Below, piece after piece: positions 35,277 through 44,534 of a stretch of 64,000 nt of DNA (within the stretch, counting starts at the first letter, position 1; the number at the start of each line of letters is the position of its first letter). Below the pieces are notes generated by a model. That model made no database searches and was not told the origin of the DNA. It was given only the letters and a program-made list of their open reading frames with translations. The position numbers and the translations under genes were made by a program. Source of the stretch: Archangium violaceum (GTDB taxonomy: Bacteria; Myxococcota; Myxococcia; Myxococcales; Myxococcaceae); NCBI RefSeq assembly GCF_016859125.1, contig NZ_CP069338.1, positions 8,249,501 to 8,313,500 of the forward strand. The letters are read 5' to 3'.

Positions 35277-35786
35277 TCAGGACCTCCGTCTCCGGCTCCT
35301 GGGCGACCGCTCGGAAGCGGGGGCTGGAGCGGACTCCTCCTTCGCGGGCCTTCCGGTCCGCTCGAGCGCGGCCAGTCGTGCCATGACCTCACGGCGCCAG
35401 GCCGCCTGGGTCCGGGACTCCTCGCGTTGGTGCTCGTAGATGAGCGCCAGCGAGTCGAGGATGGCCTCGTTGAACTCCACCTGCTTGCGCAGCACCTCGT
35501 TGATGAAGGGCTGGAAGGCGAGCCGGAAGGCGCGCTTGGCCACCACCAGCACGGGGCCGACCACCGGACGGTGCGAGGTGGGTGGCTCCGCGTAGCGGCT
35601 GTCCTTCTTCGAACGGGGTGCCTGGAGGAGGGGCGGCCACTCGGTTACGGCCGGAGCTCGCTGGGAAGCGGCGAGCAGCTGGCGGACCGACTCCACCTGC
35701 TCCGGATCGGGCTCGGGCAGCCGTCCGGCCTCCTCGACGAGGCGCTCGGGAGTCGGAGTCGTGGTGAGAAGATCTTCAGGACGCAC
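35277..35786 (-). CDS. Small protein partnered with the GT4 gene
   Basis: 169 residues from GTG 35786 (overlapping the GT4 stop by 11 bp). N-terminal Pro/Thr/Glu segment, then a helical part with FRLAFQPFINEVLRKQVEFN and EAILDSLALIYEHQRE, and an Arg/Ser-rich end (PRSRRRRS). Segments of the type INEVLxKQxEFNE occur as linkers in multi-domain glycosyltransferases and methyltransferases from polysaccharide clusters, so I suggest an accessory or scaffold role. No catalytic motif. No signal peptide. Confidence 0.65.
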   Translation of the reverse strand: MRPEDLLTTTPTPERLVEEAGRLPEPDPEQVESVRQLLAASQRAPAVTEWPPLLQAPRSKKDSRYAEPPTSHRPVVGPVLVVAKRAFRLAFQPFINEVLRKQVEFNEAILDSLALIYEHQREESRTQAAWRREVMARLAALERTGRPAKEESAPAPASERSPRSRRRRS

Positions 35787-37413
35787 GGTGGGCTCCAGTG
35801 GCCCGCAGGGCCTGGACGAGCGCGGACACGGTGGGCTCCATCCGGCCGGGCTCGAAGGTGAGCAGCCGCTGGCCCAGGCGCTCGGCCAGGCCAGGCGTGA
35901 AGGCGGGGTGGGAAGCGTCACGGACGCCCCAGGCCTCGATGGACAGGTGGGGCAGGGTGTCCCGTGCGAGGAGCGAATCCGCGGGGAGGAAGACGGTGGG
36001 CGCGCGCGAGGTGCGCAGCGCGGTCTGCAGCGAGGAGGAGCCGGGCAGCTCCCGCGTCGCGTCACGGGGCAGGGGCTCGTCGGGGGTGAAGGCGCTCACC
36101 TCCAGCCCACCGGCGCGCATCGAGCGCGGTGCCAGTTCCACGGGCCGTGGCTGGGGATCCAACGTCAGCAGGCGGGCACCGGGGAGTTGCTCCGCGAGCC
36201 GCCGCGCGAGCTGGGACCCGGGCGCCTCCGGAAAAGCCACGAAGCCGGGGCACACGAGGTTGACTCCCGAGGCCTCGCTCCTGGCGGCCGGTGCGCGCGG
36301 GGTGCCTTCCAGGAAGGGCAGGAGCGCTTCGCGCACGGCCTCGGCTACGGCCTCCTGGCCGAGCTGCCCCACCCGCGCGCGCTGGGCGGCGATGATCTCA
36401 CGCCGCAGGGCCGGATCGCGCTCCAGCACCGCGAGCAGCCGCGCCATCTCCAGCGGCTCGTTCGTCAGCGAGGCGATTCCCGCACCGCCCATGGTTTCGG
36501 GCACCGCGGCGGCGCCATACGCCACCACGGGCACGCCGCGGTACATGGCCTCCAGCAGAGGCACGCCGAAGCCCTCGTGCCGACTCATGGAGAGGTACAC
36601 CGACGCCACCGAGAAGCACGCGGAGAGCTGCGCCGCGCTCACCCTCCCGAGGAACTGGACGCGCTCGGCCCCGAGCATCTCCTTCAATCCGTACAGGTAC
36701 GCGCCGTAGGGTGTTTCCCGGTTGAGGTAGCCGGCGACGATGAGGCGGCTCCGGGGTTGGTACAGCCGCTGCCAGGCGGTGAAGACGCGCAGCACGTCAT
36801 CGACACGCTTGCTCGGCACGGCGCGGCCCACGAAGAGGAGGTTGGCGCACCCGTCGTCCAGCTCGGCGCGCAGGACCGGATCCGGCGCCACGTCGAAGGT
36901 GCGCCAGTCCACCGCGAAGGGCAGCACCGACACCTGGGAGTAGCCGGCGGCCACCAGCTCCTCGGCGCTGAAGCGCGAGTAGGCCCACGCGCACTCCACT
37001 AGCGAGCGCATCGCGAGCAGCTCGTCCCGGGCCGCCTCGCAGGCGTGGGCTACCTTGTGCTCGAAGCCCTCGAAGAGCCGGGCGGGCGTCACGTTGTGGT
37101 ACACGAGTGCCTTGCGTCCCGGCGAGCGGGCGATCAGCGGCACGAGCCTCGATTCGAAGCTGTGGTGGATGATCAGCGCGCTCGTCTCGTCCGCTTCACG
37201 CGGAAGATCCTTCGCGGGCCTCACCAGCGAGCGGCACTCCTCATCCCACTGCTCCGCGTAGATCTCCGAGGCGTAGCCCCAGCCGCGCAGCAACTCGCGC
37301 AGGTAGCGCACCTGGTTGCCTACCGCATCACCCCAGGCCAATCGCGGTACCAGTTGATGAACCCCACGGGCTGTTGATGGGCTGGCCGCCCGTCTGCTTT
37401 TCGGGAGTTTCAC
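35776..37413 (-). CDS. Family 4 glycosyltransferase
   Basis: 545 residues. GT-B fold: N-domain HQLVPRLAWGDAVGNQVRYL with LIIHHSFESRLVP and LVYHNVTPA; C-domain LLFVGRAVPSKRVDDVLRVF, then the donor-binding E-x7-E element RHEGFGVPLLEAM, VPVVAYGAAAVPETMG. The C-terminal ~150 residues are an extra domain with strand/helix pattern but no clear match. GTG 37413 follows GGAAG. Probably transfers a sugar in the O-antigen; donor unknown. Divergent from rfbB, sharing a 116-bp intergenic region. Confidence 0.85.
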   Translation of the reverse strand: MKLPKSRRAASPSTARGVHQLVPRLAWGDAVGNQVRYLRELLRGWGYASEIYAEQWDEECRSLVRPAKDLPREADETSALIIHHSFESRLVPLIARSPGRKALVYHNVTPARLFEGFEHKVAHACEAARDELLAMRSLVECAWAYSRFSAEELVAAGYSQVSVLPFAVDWRTFDVAPDPVLRAELDDGCANLLFVGRAVPSKRVDDVLRVFTAWQRLYQPRSRLIVAGYLNRETPYGAYLYGLKEMLGAERVQFLGRVSAAQLSACFSVASVYLSMSRHEGFGVPLLEAMYRGVPVVAYGAAAVPETMGGAGIASLTNEPLEMARLLAVLERDPALRREIIAAQRARVGQLGQEAVAEAVREALLPFLEGTPRAPAARSEASGVNLVCPGFVAFPEAPGSQLARRLAEQLPGARLLTLDPQPRPVELAPRSMRAGGLEVSAFTPDEPLPRDATRELPGSSSLQTALRTSRAPTVFLPADSLLARDTLPHLSIEAWGVRDASHPAFTPGLAERLGQRLLTFEPGRMEPTVSALVQALRATGAHRAS

Positions 37414-37460
37414 GATACTTCCAGCGTCTACCTGTGAGGCGGGCAGCGCACAAGGCCGCC

Positions 37461-37489
37461 TTGACGTCCCCTGGCCCCTTCGCTACTCA
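37461..37489 (+). promoter_or_regulatory. Possible rfbBDAC promoter
   Basis: TTGACG (37461-37466), 17-base spacer, TACTCA (37484-37489), 40 bp before rfbB. Good -35, weak -10. Positioned in the divergent gap between the GT4 gene and rfbB. Confidence 0.35.
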
Positions 37490-37529
37490 GGCCCCTCGGT
37501 ATTCACATCTTTACTCTCCGAGTTCGTCG

Positions 37530-38549
37530 ATGAACGTCCTTGTCACAGGTGGCTGCGGTTTCATTGGGTCCAACCTCGTCAAGTACCTGCGCCGTGTGCG
37601 CCCGGACTGGACCGTCATCAACCTGGACAAGCTCACGTACGCGGGCAACCTGGAGAACCTCAAGGAGCTCGAGGGCGATCCCAAGCACGTCTTCGTGCGC
37701 GGTGACGTGGCCAACCGTGAGCTCGTCGAGCACCTGATGGGCGTGCACCGCATCGACGCCGTCATGCACCTGGCGGCCGAGAGCCACGTGGACCGCTCCA
37801 TCCTCGGCCCCGAGGCCTTCATCCAGGCCAACGTGCTGGGCACCCAGCAGCTGCTCGAGGCCAGCCGCGTGCGCGGCATCAAGCGCTTCCTCATGGTCTC
37901 CACCGACGAGGTGTACGGCTCGCTCGGCCCCACCGGCTACTTCACCGAGACCTCGCCGCTGCAGCCCTCCAGCCCCTACTCGGCTTCCAAGACGAGCTCG
38001 GATCTTCTCGCGCTGGCCTGGCACCACACCTTCGGCATGGACGTGGTGGTGACGCGCTGCTCGAACAACTACGGCCGCTACCAGTTCCCCGAGAAGCTGA
38101 TTCCGCTCATGGTGGTCAACGCCCTGCACGACAAGCCGCTGCCCGTCTACGGCGACGGCGCCAACGTGCGCGACTGGCTCCACGTGGAGGACCACTGCTC
38201 GGCGCTGCTCACCGCGCTGGAGAAGGGCAGGGCCGGTCAGGTCTACAACATCGGTGGCAACTCCGAGCGCAAGAACATCGAGATCGTCAAGGCGATCCTC
38301 GGCCTGCTGAACAAGCCCGAGTCCCTCATCAAGTACGTGAAGGATCGTCCGGGGCATGACCGGCGCTACGCCATCGACCCGACGAAGATCCGCACGGAGC
38401 TGGGTTGGACGCCCTCGCACACCTTCGAGCAGGGCCTCCAGGAGACGGTGCGCTGGTACGTGGACAATCCGGCCTGGTGGGAGCGCGTGATGAGCGGCGC
38501 GTACCGCCAATACTTCGACACGCAGTATCGCGCGCGCCTCAACGGCTGA
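37530..38549 (+). CDS. rfbB: dTDP-glucose 4,6-dehydratase
   Basis: Second step of dTDP-L-rhamnose synthesis. NAD-binding GGCGFIGSNLVKYL at the N-terminus, LAAESHVDRSI, the catalytic STDEVYGS and YSASK, and RCSNNYGRYQFPEKLIP plus YGDGANVRDWLHVEDH, all diagnostic of RmlB. 339 residues from ATG 37530, which fits the family; an upstream in-frame start would add unrelated residues. First gene of the rhamnose operon (rfbB-rfbD-rfbA-rfbC); the order differs from the common rfbBDAC only by nothing, i.e. the usual one. Confidence 0.96.
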   Translation: MNVLVTGGCGFIGSNLVKYLRRVRPDWTVINLDKLTYAGNLENLKELEGDPKHVFVRGDVANRELVEHLMGVHRIDAVMHLAAESHVDRSILGPEAFIQANVLGTQQLLEASRVRGIKRFLMVSTDEVYGSLGPTGYFTETSPLQPSSPYSASKTSSDLLALAWHHTFGMDVVVTRCSNNYGRYQFPEKLIPLMVVNALHDKPLPVYGDGANVRDWLHVEDHCSALLTALEKGRAGQVYNIGGNSERKNIEIVKAILGLLNKPESLIKYVKDRPGHDRRYAIDPTKIRTELGWTPSHTFEQGLQETVRWYVDNPAWWERVMSGAYRQYFDTQYRARLNG

Positions 38550-38564
38550 GCCAAGGGCCTCTCC

Positions 38565-39464
38565 ATGCGATTCCTCGTCACGGGTTCCAACGGGCTGGTG
38601 GGCAGCCGCGTGTGCGCGCTCCTCGAGAAGGGCGGGCACGAGGTGGTGGGTCTGGGCCGCGGTCCACGCCGCACGGTGGGCGCCTACCGCTATGTGGAGT
38701 GCGACCTCACGCGCGAGCAGGACGTGGGCTCCGCCATCGCGGCCGCGGCCCCCGAGGTCATCATCCATCCCGCCTCCATGACGGAGGTGGACGCCTGTGA
38801 GCGCGAGCCGGAGCAGGCGTACGCGGCCAACGTCACCGCCGTGGAGGCGGTGGCCCGGGGCGCGCGCAAGCTGGGCGCGCACCTGGTGCACGTGTCCACC
38901 GACTATGTCTTCGACGGTGAGCACGGGCCCTATGACGAGCAGGCGCTGCCCAACCCTCGCGGTGTGTACGCCCTCACCAAGCACATGGGGGAGCAGGCGG
39001 CGCGCACCTTCGTTCCCGGCTGCGCCATCGCGCGCACGGCCGTGGTGTTCGGCTGGCCGGCCGCGGGTCGTCCCAACTTCGGCGCCTGGATGGTGGGGGC
39101 CCTGGAGAAGGGGCAGCAGGTCCGTCTCTTCGAGGACCAGTTCGTCTCCGCGAGTCTCGCCGACAGCGTGGCCGAAATGCTGGTGGAGCTGGGTGAGCGC
39201 AAGCTGGGCGGCATCTGGAACACCTGCGGCGCGGACGTGGTGGATCGCGTCAGCTTCGGCCGCGCGCTCTGCGAGGTATTCGGCTTCGACCCGGGACTCA
39301 TCACGCCTACCCGCCTGGCGGACATGAAGCTCGCGAGCCCTCGCCCGCTGCGCAGCGGCCTGAAGGTGGACAAGGTTCGCTCGCAGCTCCGCTCGCAGCC
39401 GCTGCCGCTCGCCGAGGCGCTCGCCCGCTTTCACTCCGCCTGGAAGGTGGGGCGCAGTGCTTGA
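38565..39464 (+). CDS. rfbD: dTDP-4-dehydrorhamnose reductase
   Basis: Final NADPH-dependent step giving dTDP-L-rhamnose. Rossmann motif VTGSNGLVGSRV, HPASMTEVDACE, VHVSTDYVFDGEHGPY and the catalytic YALTKHMGE are typical of RmlD. 299 residues. Starts 15 bp after rfbB. Followed by a 99-bp gap with two inverted repeats before rfbA. Confidence 0.93.
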   Translation: MRFLVTGSNGLVGSRVCALLEKGGHEVVGLGRGPRRTVGAYRYVECDLTREQDVGSAIAAAAPEVIIHPASMTEVDACEREPEQAYAANVTAVEAVARGARKLGAHLVHVSTDYVFDGEHGPYDEQALPNPRGVYALTKHMGEQAARTFVPGCAIARTAVVFGWPAAGRPNFGAWMVGALEKGQQVRLFEDQFVSASLADSVAEMLVELGERKLGGIWNTCGADVVDRVSFGRALCEVFGFDPGLITPTRLADMKLASPRPLRSGLKVDKVRSQLRSQPLPLAEALARFHSAWKVGRSA

Positions 39465-39472
39465 ACCGGTTC

Positions 39473-39517
39473 CATCGGGCCGGATATAGCCCGATGACAC
39501 CCGTATCCGATGGTGTC
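39473..39517 (+). other. Two adjacent inverted repeats between rfbD and rfbA
   Basis: CATCGGGC (39473-39480) pairs with GCCCGATG (39489-39496); GACACC (39496-39501) pairs with GGTGTC (39512-39517). CGGATA (39481) could also pair with TATCCG (39504). No T-tract follows. Could be an operator, an mRNA stabiliser or an attenuator-like structure that changes the rfbA level. Confidence 0.5.
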
Positions 39518-39563
39518 CGAGGGCCAGGTCGTACCGCGTCCGGCGGACCCTGCGAGGAAAGTC

Positions 39564-40445
39564 ATGAAGGGAATCGTTCTCGCCGGTGGCTCCGGCACGC
39601 GGCTGTATCCACTCACGCGTGTGGTCAGCAAACAGCTGCTGCCCGTCTATGACAAGCCGATGATCTACTACCCGGTCACCACGCTGATGCTGGCGGGCAT
39701 CCGGGACATCCTGATCATCTCCACGCCCACGGACCTGCCGCGCTTCGAGGAACTGTTGGGCAGCGGCAGGCAGTGGGGCGTGAACTTCCAGTACGCGGTT
39801 CAGCCCAGCCCGGATGGGCTCGCCCAGGCCTTCATCATCGGCCGCGAATTCGTGGGCAGGGATCCGGTCTCCCTCATCCTCGGCGACAACATCTTCTACG
39901 GCCATGGCTTGAGTGAGCAGGTGAAGCGCGCGGCGGCGCGCGAGTCGGGCGCCACCGTGTTCGGCTACTACGTGAAGGATCCGGAGCGCTACGGCGTGGT
40001 GGAACTGGACGCGCAGGGCCGTGCGCTGAGCCTCGAGGAGAAGCCGGCGAAGCCCAAGTCCAACTACGCGGTGACGGGCCTGTACTTCTACGACAACCAG
40101 GTGCTGGACATCGCGAAGAACCTCAAGCCCTCCGCGCGTGGCGAGCTGGAGATCACCGACGTCAACATCGCCTATCTGCGCCAGAATCAGCTCCAGGTGG
40201 AGCTGATGGGGCGTGGCTACGCGTGGCTGGACACCGGTACCCACGAGTCGTTGATGGAGGCCTCCAACTTCATCCAGATCATCGAGCACCGACAGGGCCT
40301 CAAGGTGGCGTGCCCCGAGGAGATCGCCTTCCGCATGGGCTACATCTCCGCGGACCAGGTGGCGGAGCTGGCGCACCCCATGCGCAAGAACGAGTACGGG
40401 CGCTACCTGCTGGATCTCATCGAGAACAAGGGGGCCCGGACATGA
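39564..40445 (+). CDS. rfbA: Glucose-1-phosphate thymidylyltransferase
   Basis: Makes dTDP-glucose from dTTP and glucose 1-phosphate, the entry to the rhamnose pathway. Signature [20 protein letters not shown] at the start, [24 protein letters not shown] and [20 protein letters not shown]. 293 residues from ATG 39564 (GAGGAAA upstream); the longer frame from 39510 is not needed. Its stop overlaps rfbC by 4 bp. Confidence 0.96.
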   Translation: MKGIVLAGGSGTRLYPLTRVVSKQLLPVYDKPMIYYPVTTLMLAGIRDILIISTPTDLPRFEELLGSGRQWGVNFQYAVQPSPDGLAQAFIIGREFVGRDPVSLILGDNIFYGHGLSEQVKRAAARESGATVFGYYVKDPERYGVVELDAQGRALSLEEKPAKPKSNYAVTGLYFYDNQVLDIAKNLKPSARGELEITDVNIAYLRQNQLQVELMGRGYAWLDTGTHESLMEASNFIQIIEHRQGLKVACPEEIAFRMGYISADQVAELAHPMRKNEYGRYLLDLIENKGART

Positions 40446-40993
40446 ACATCATCCAGACGGAGTTGCCAGGGGTCCTCCTCCTCGAGCCCAAGCGCTTCGG
40501 CGACGATCGTGGCTTCTTCATGGAGATGTTCCATGCGAAGCGCTACGCGGAGGTCGGCATCTCCGGGCCCTTCGTGCAGGACAACTTCTCGCGCTCGGCG
40601 AAGGGGATCCTTCGCGGCCTGCACTTCCAGGAGCCGAACGCGCAGGGCAAGCTGGTTCAGGTGCTGGTGGGCGCCGTCTATGACGTGGCGGTGGACGTCC
40701 GCCGCGGCTCGCCGACCTTTGGCAGGTGGGTGGGCGTGGAGCTGAGCGCGGACAACCGGCGCCAGTTGTGGGTGCCGCCGGGGTTCGCGCACGGCTTCTG
40801 CGTCCTCTCCGAGAGCGCGGACTTCCATTACAAGTGCACGGACTTCTACTCGCCCACCACCGAGCGGGGCATCGCCTGGAACGATCCGGATCTGGGCATC
40901 CCCTGGCCGGTGACGTCGCCGCTGCTGTCGCCCAAGGACGCGGCCGCGCCGCGGCTGAAGGACGCGCCGGTGCTGCCCGTCTACGCGGGTTGA
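40442..40993 (+). CDS. rfbC: dTDP-4-dehydrorhamnose 3,5-epimerase
   Basis: Cupin enzyme that epimerises dTDP-4-keto-6-deoxyglucose. Catalytic His61 (ILRGLHFQ) with Tyr136 (CTDFYSP), and [18 protein letters not shown] and [15 protein letters not shown], are all in place. 183 residues, normal length. Ends the rhamnose operon, 6 bp from the convergent GT gene. Confidence 0.95.
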   Translation: MNIIQTELPGVLLLEPKRFGDDRGFFMEMFHAKRYAEVGISGPFVQDNFSRSAKGILRGLHFQEPNAQGKLVQVLVGAVYDVAVDVRRGSPTFGRWVGVELSADNRRQLWVPPGFAHGFCVLSESADFHYKCTDFYSPTTERGIAWNDPDLGIPWPVTSPLLSPKDAAAPRLKDAPVLPVYAG

Positions 40994-40999
40994 GCTCCG

Positions 41000-43204
41000 C
41001 TACTTCTTCGCGCCGAGCAGGGCGAACTCCTCGAGCGCCTGGGCCGTATGGAGGATGGACGTGTCCCAGGACAGTCCTCGCACGTACTCGAAACCGGCGG
41101 CGATCTGCCGCTGGCGGTAGGGCTCGTCCTCGAGGAGGTGGCTGATTTCGTGTGCGACGCCTTCCACGTTGGGAGGCGCCAGCACCACCGCGTCCTTCGG
41201 GTAGGCGGCGCGGGTGCTCTCCACGTCGATGTCCACCACCGGGCAGCCGCACGCGGCGATCTCCTGCGGCAGCAGGCTGTAGTTGGTGAAGGAGATGCAG
41301 AGCGCCACGTCGCTGCTGGAGAACACCCGCCGCAGCCCGGCGAAGTCCAGCATGCCATGCCCCACGAAGGGGAAGGGCAGGGACGAGTCCGGCATGTGCG
41401 TGCCCGCGATGTGGATCTCCACCTCGGGGAAGCGCTCCTTCACCTTGCGCAGGGCGAGGGCCGCGAGTTGGAAGCCCCGGCGGGGCGTGTGCGGCCTCAT
41501 GTAGGCGAAGACCCGGCGGCGCGCTCCCTTCGGCACGGGCTCCGGGTAGTAGACGTCATGCTCCACCGCGAGCGGGAAGCTCCGGGCGTGCATGCCGTAC
41601 TTCTCGCGCATCATCTGCTCGAGCCAGGGGCCCGCCGTCAGCCCGTAGAAGCCGAAGCGGTAGGTGTCCTCCGCGAACTGCCACTCGGCTCCCATCGGGT
41701 AGAAGGCCGGCTCGAAGTCCTGGATGAAGTAGACCCTGGCCGGAGCGCAGTGGCTGGCCCGCACCGGGTAGGCGGTGTTCCAGGACGTGGCCAGCACCAC
41801 GTCCGCCGGCTCCATCTCTCCGTTCAGATGACGCACGGGAGCGGCGATGGGCAGGTACCACTCGTGCACCAGTGCCTGCAGCCGCATGGGCTCGGTGGGC
41901 ATGTGCGCGCTGTCCACCAGGTAGATCCGGCACGAGTGCCCCAGCCGCTCCAGCAACTGGATGGTGCGGAAGATGGTCATGTGCCCACCTCCGCCCCGGC
42001 CGAAGGACGGGACGACCCAGTTGAGGACCAGGTGCTTTGGATCCACCTGTCGGCGCACGACCGGCGTGCCGGGCGACAGGCCACTGGCCGTGTCCATGAA
42101 TGAGTAGTGCGCCTCCTCCCACCAGGGCCGCGAGGTCTTCCCCTGGGAGCGCAGCGCGCGCCGGATGTCGACCAGGGTCCGGCTGAGGCCCTGGGTCTGG
42201 TACTTGCGCCAGTGCGCGACGGTCTGGCGGGTGAGCTGGGCGAGCGTACCCAGCCGGCCACGCTCGGCCCGTGTGTCCCGCCAGAGCCTCTTCACCTCCT
42301 GGTGCAGCGGTGGCAGAGGGGCGCCGTGCGTGGCCTCCTCCCCGAGCCCGGGATGCGGGGAGAAGCGGCGCACCATGCTCGTGGGGAGCAACTCGTGGCG
42401 CTCGCCCAGGAACCAGCCCAACGCCTGCCCCACGTCTCGTCCGAGCGTGACGCCCGGCCTGTCGCGCAGCAGCTCGCGGATGCCGGGCATGTGCGGAGAA
42501 TCGAAGTGCTCGCGATAGAAGCGCGCCTCGTCGAAGGCACGGCGGACCTGGGTCCACGGGGATGGGTTGCGGCTGTCCCGCACCACGGCCCGGGGGGTAT
42601 AGGCCTTGGTGTAGCCAGCCTCCAGGATGTCCGCCACCCAGCGCTGGAGCACCATGGGCTCCATGTCCCGGAAGGGGAACTGGGCCCATACCGAGCGGCG
42701 CAGGGCCGTGTTGTCGGAGAAGAGGTGGTACTGGGGCCTGTGGGCTTCGTAGTGGGCCCAGCCCTCGGGGCCCGGACGGATGCGGGTGAAGGTGGTGTCG
42801 GTGTCTCCTCGCGAGGGGGAGCCGCCGGGGGGCGCCACGTGGCGTCCGAAGACGCCGGCCACCTGCTCGTTCTCCCGCATCGGCGCGAGCAGTTCGCGCA
42901 GCCACGAGGCGTCCGCCGGGACGACCTCCGGGGAGAGGAGCGCCACGAAGGGGCTGGGGCTGTTCTGGATGGCCAGGTTGAGGGCGGAGCCGAGACGGGT
43001 GCTGGCGGGGTCGAGCTCGAGCAACCTCGCGGGGAACGAGCGGATGACGTCCACGGAGCCATTCCGGGAGCCGGAGTCCACGCACAGCACGTCGAAGGGG
43101 AAGTCCGTCTGCTGGGAGAACACCGAGGAGAGGCACTCGCTCAACAGGGCACCCCCGTTCTTCATGGGGATGATGACGGTCACCAACGGATTGTCTTGCG
43201 CCAT
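41000..43204 (-). CDS. Two-domain glycosyltransferase: GT2 plus WsaF-like GT4 domain
   Basis: 734 residues. N-terminal GT2 domain (LVTVIIPMKNGGALLSECL, VDSGSRNGSVDVI, PSPFVALLSPEVVPADASW). A helical linker from ~250 to 385, then a WsaF-like GT-B domain: NWVVPSFGRGGGGHMTIFR, VYFIQDFEPAFYPMGAEW, TAGPWLEQMM, RRRVFAYMRPHTPRRGF and TNYSLLPQEIAACGCPVVD. WsaF of Geobacillus transfers beta-1,2-rhamnose, so L-rhamnose from the neighbouring rfb genes is a plausible donor; inference. Related by many matches to the C-terminal part of the gene at 47.4-50.9 kb. Confidence 0.85.
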   Translation of the reverse strand: MAQDNPLVTVIIPMKNGGALLSECLSSVFSQQTDFPFDVLCVDSGSRNGSVDVIRSFPARLLELDPASTRLGSALNLAIQNSPSPFVALLSPEVVPADASWLRELLAPMRENEQVAGVFGRHVAPPGGSPSRGDTDTTFTRIRPGPEGWAHYEAHRPQYHLFSDNTALRRSVWAQFPFRDMEPMVLQRWVADILEAGYTKAYTPRAVVRDSRNPSPWTQVRRAFDEARFYREHFDSPHMPGIRELLRDRPGVTLGRDVGQALGWFLGERHELLPTSMVRRFSPHPGLGEEATHGAPLPPLHQEVKRLWRDTRAERGRLGTLAQLTRQTVAHWRKYQTQGLSRTLVDIRRALRSQGKTSRPWWEEAHYSFMDTASGLSPGTPVVRRQVDPKHLVLNWVVPSFGRGGGGHMTIFRTIQLLERLGHSCRIYLVDSAHMPTEPMRLQALVHEWYLPIAAPVRHLNGEMEPADVVLATSWNTAYPVRASHCAPARVYFIQDFEPAFYPMGAEWQFAEDTYRFGFYGLTAGPWLEQMMREKYGMHARSFPLAVEHDVYYPEPVPKGARRRVFAYMRPHTPRRGFQLAALALRKVKERFPEVEIHIAGTHMPDSSLPFPFVGHGMLDFAGLRRVFSSSDVALCISFTNYSLLPQEIAACGCPVVDIDVESTRAAYPKDAVVLAPPNVEGVAHEISHLLEDEPYRQRQIAAGFEYVRGLSWDTSILHTAQALEEFALLGAKK

Positions 43205-43281
43205 GGATTCGCTGCGCGCGCCATTCGCCAGACGCCGCGGATGGTCGCTCGCGGGCGCGCTCTATACCATCATCCGGGGAT

Positions 43282-44406
43282 ATGACGGAGTTCCGCCAGG
43301 GTGGTGATGGACGCGGGGTGGTTCGTGGCCTCCATGTGCCCGTGCTGCTGTTCGCGCTGTTGGTCTCGGGCTGTGCCACGGGCCCGGGGCTCCGGGCCGC
43401 GGTCGCGCTGCCCTCCGAGTCCTTGCGCATCCGGACATCGGACGGCTGGAGCCTGGCGATGCGGCGCATCCCCTCCGAGGGGCCGGCGCGGGGACGTCCT
43501 GTGCTGCTCGTGCCAGGGTTGGCGTCGGGCGACGTGAGCCTGCTGCTGGAGCCGGCTCACAGCCTCGCGGGATGGTTGGCGGCGCATGGCCGCGAGGTGT
43601 GGACGGTGTCGGTACGAGGCACCGGTGACTCGGATCGCACGGACGCGGCGGCGGGACGCATGCCGGGCTATGGGCTCGACACACTCTGGCGCGAGGACTT
43701 CCGCGCGGCCCTGCGCACCGTGCGCCAGCGCACCCGCTCCGAGCAGGTGGATGTCGTGGCCTACAGCCTGGGGGCGCTGTTGCTCTACGCGTACCTGGCC
43801 GAGGACGGCGAGGGCGTGGGCGCGGCGGTGACCCTGGCCGGGCCCACGCGCCTGGACCGGAGCTCGCCCTGGCTGGTGGGGCTCGCGGAGCTGGGCTCGG
43901 GCCTGGTGTCGCGGGAGGACACGCTCGACATGGGCCTCCTGTCCTCGCTGACGGCTCCGGTGCAGGCCTGGCTGCGGGGCAATCCGGTGGAGCGCTTCGT
44001 CTTCGACACGCGCAACACCCCGCGCGAGCGGTGGCGGCGCTTCGCCTCGTGTGTCTTCGGCGAGCTCTCCGGCGGCGTGGTGGAGGATTTCGTCCGGATG
44101 AGTCGCACCGGTCGCTTCACCAGCAGGGAGGGAGGCCGGGACTACCGCGAGGGCCTCGCACGCGTGCGGGTGCCGGTGTTGGTGATGGCGGGGGAGGGGG
44201 ACCAGCTGGCCTCCGTACGCGCGGTGCATGATGGCTATCTGGCCCTGGGCGGACCCAAGGCGTGGCGGCTGCTCGGTACCCGGACGGGCCTCGCCGCGGA
44301 CTATGGCCACGTGGACCTGATCCTCGGCGACCGGGCGCCCCTCGAGGTGTGGACACCCCTGCTCGTGTTCCTGGAGCGCGCCGCCTCGGGCCGTGTCACC
44401 CGGTGA
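43282..44406 (+). CDS. Alpha/beta hydrolase lipoprotein
   Basis: 374 residues. Lipobox LLVSGC with Cys31; the true start may be downstream at GTG 43318, which would give a more ordinary lipoprotein signal. The mature part is an alpha/beta hydrolase: VLLVPGLASGDVSLL, TVSVRGTGDSDR, nucleophile AYSLGALL (first position Ala instead of Gly), acid in MAGEGDQLAS and His in DYGHVDLILG. Probably an envelope-attached lipase/esterase. Divergent from the GT gene and followed by the YihY gene. Confidence 0.82.
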   Translation: MTEFRQGGDGRGVVRGLHVPVLLFALLVSGCATGPGLRAAVALPSESLRIRTSDGWSLAMRRIPSEGPARGRPVLLVPGLASGDVSLLLEPAHSLAGWLAAHGREVWTVSVRGTGDSDRTDAAAGRMPGYGLDTLWREDFRAALRTVRQRTRSEQVDVVAYSLGALLLYAYLAEDGEGVGAAVTLAGPTRLDRSSPWLVGLAELGSGLVSREDTLDMGLLSSLTAPVQAWLRGNPVERFVFDTRNTPRERWRRFASCVFGELSGGVVEDFVRMSRTGRFTSREGGRDYREGLARVRVPVLVMAGEGDQLASVRAVHDGYLALGGPKAWRLLGTRTGLAADYGHVDLILGDRAPLEVWTPLLVFLERAASGRVTR

Positions 44407-44534
44407 CGGCCCGGGGGCCGCTGCTCCGGATGCTCCGAGAGGGGACGAGCGAGCGGGCCCGTATGCTCCGAGGAACAGGCTGGGGTAGGCGAGCGGAGTG
44501 CGCATCCTTGCCTCGTCACCCGGAAGGAGGCGCG

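Noticed and set aside
43282-43324. Alternative start of the lipoprotein hydrolase at GTG 43318
   Set aside because: Plausible for the signal peptide, but no better ribosome site than ATG 43282; kept only as a note.
44429-44475. Repeated ATGCTCCGAG upstream of the YihY gene
   Set aside because: Two copies of ten bases, not flanking a mobile element and without symmetry; probably chance.
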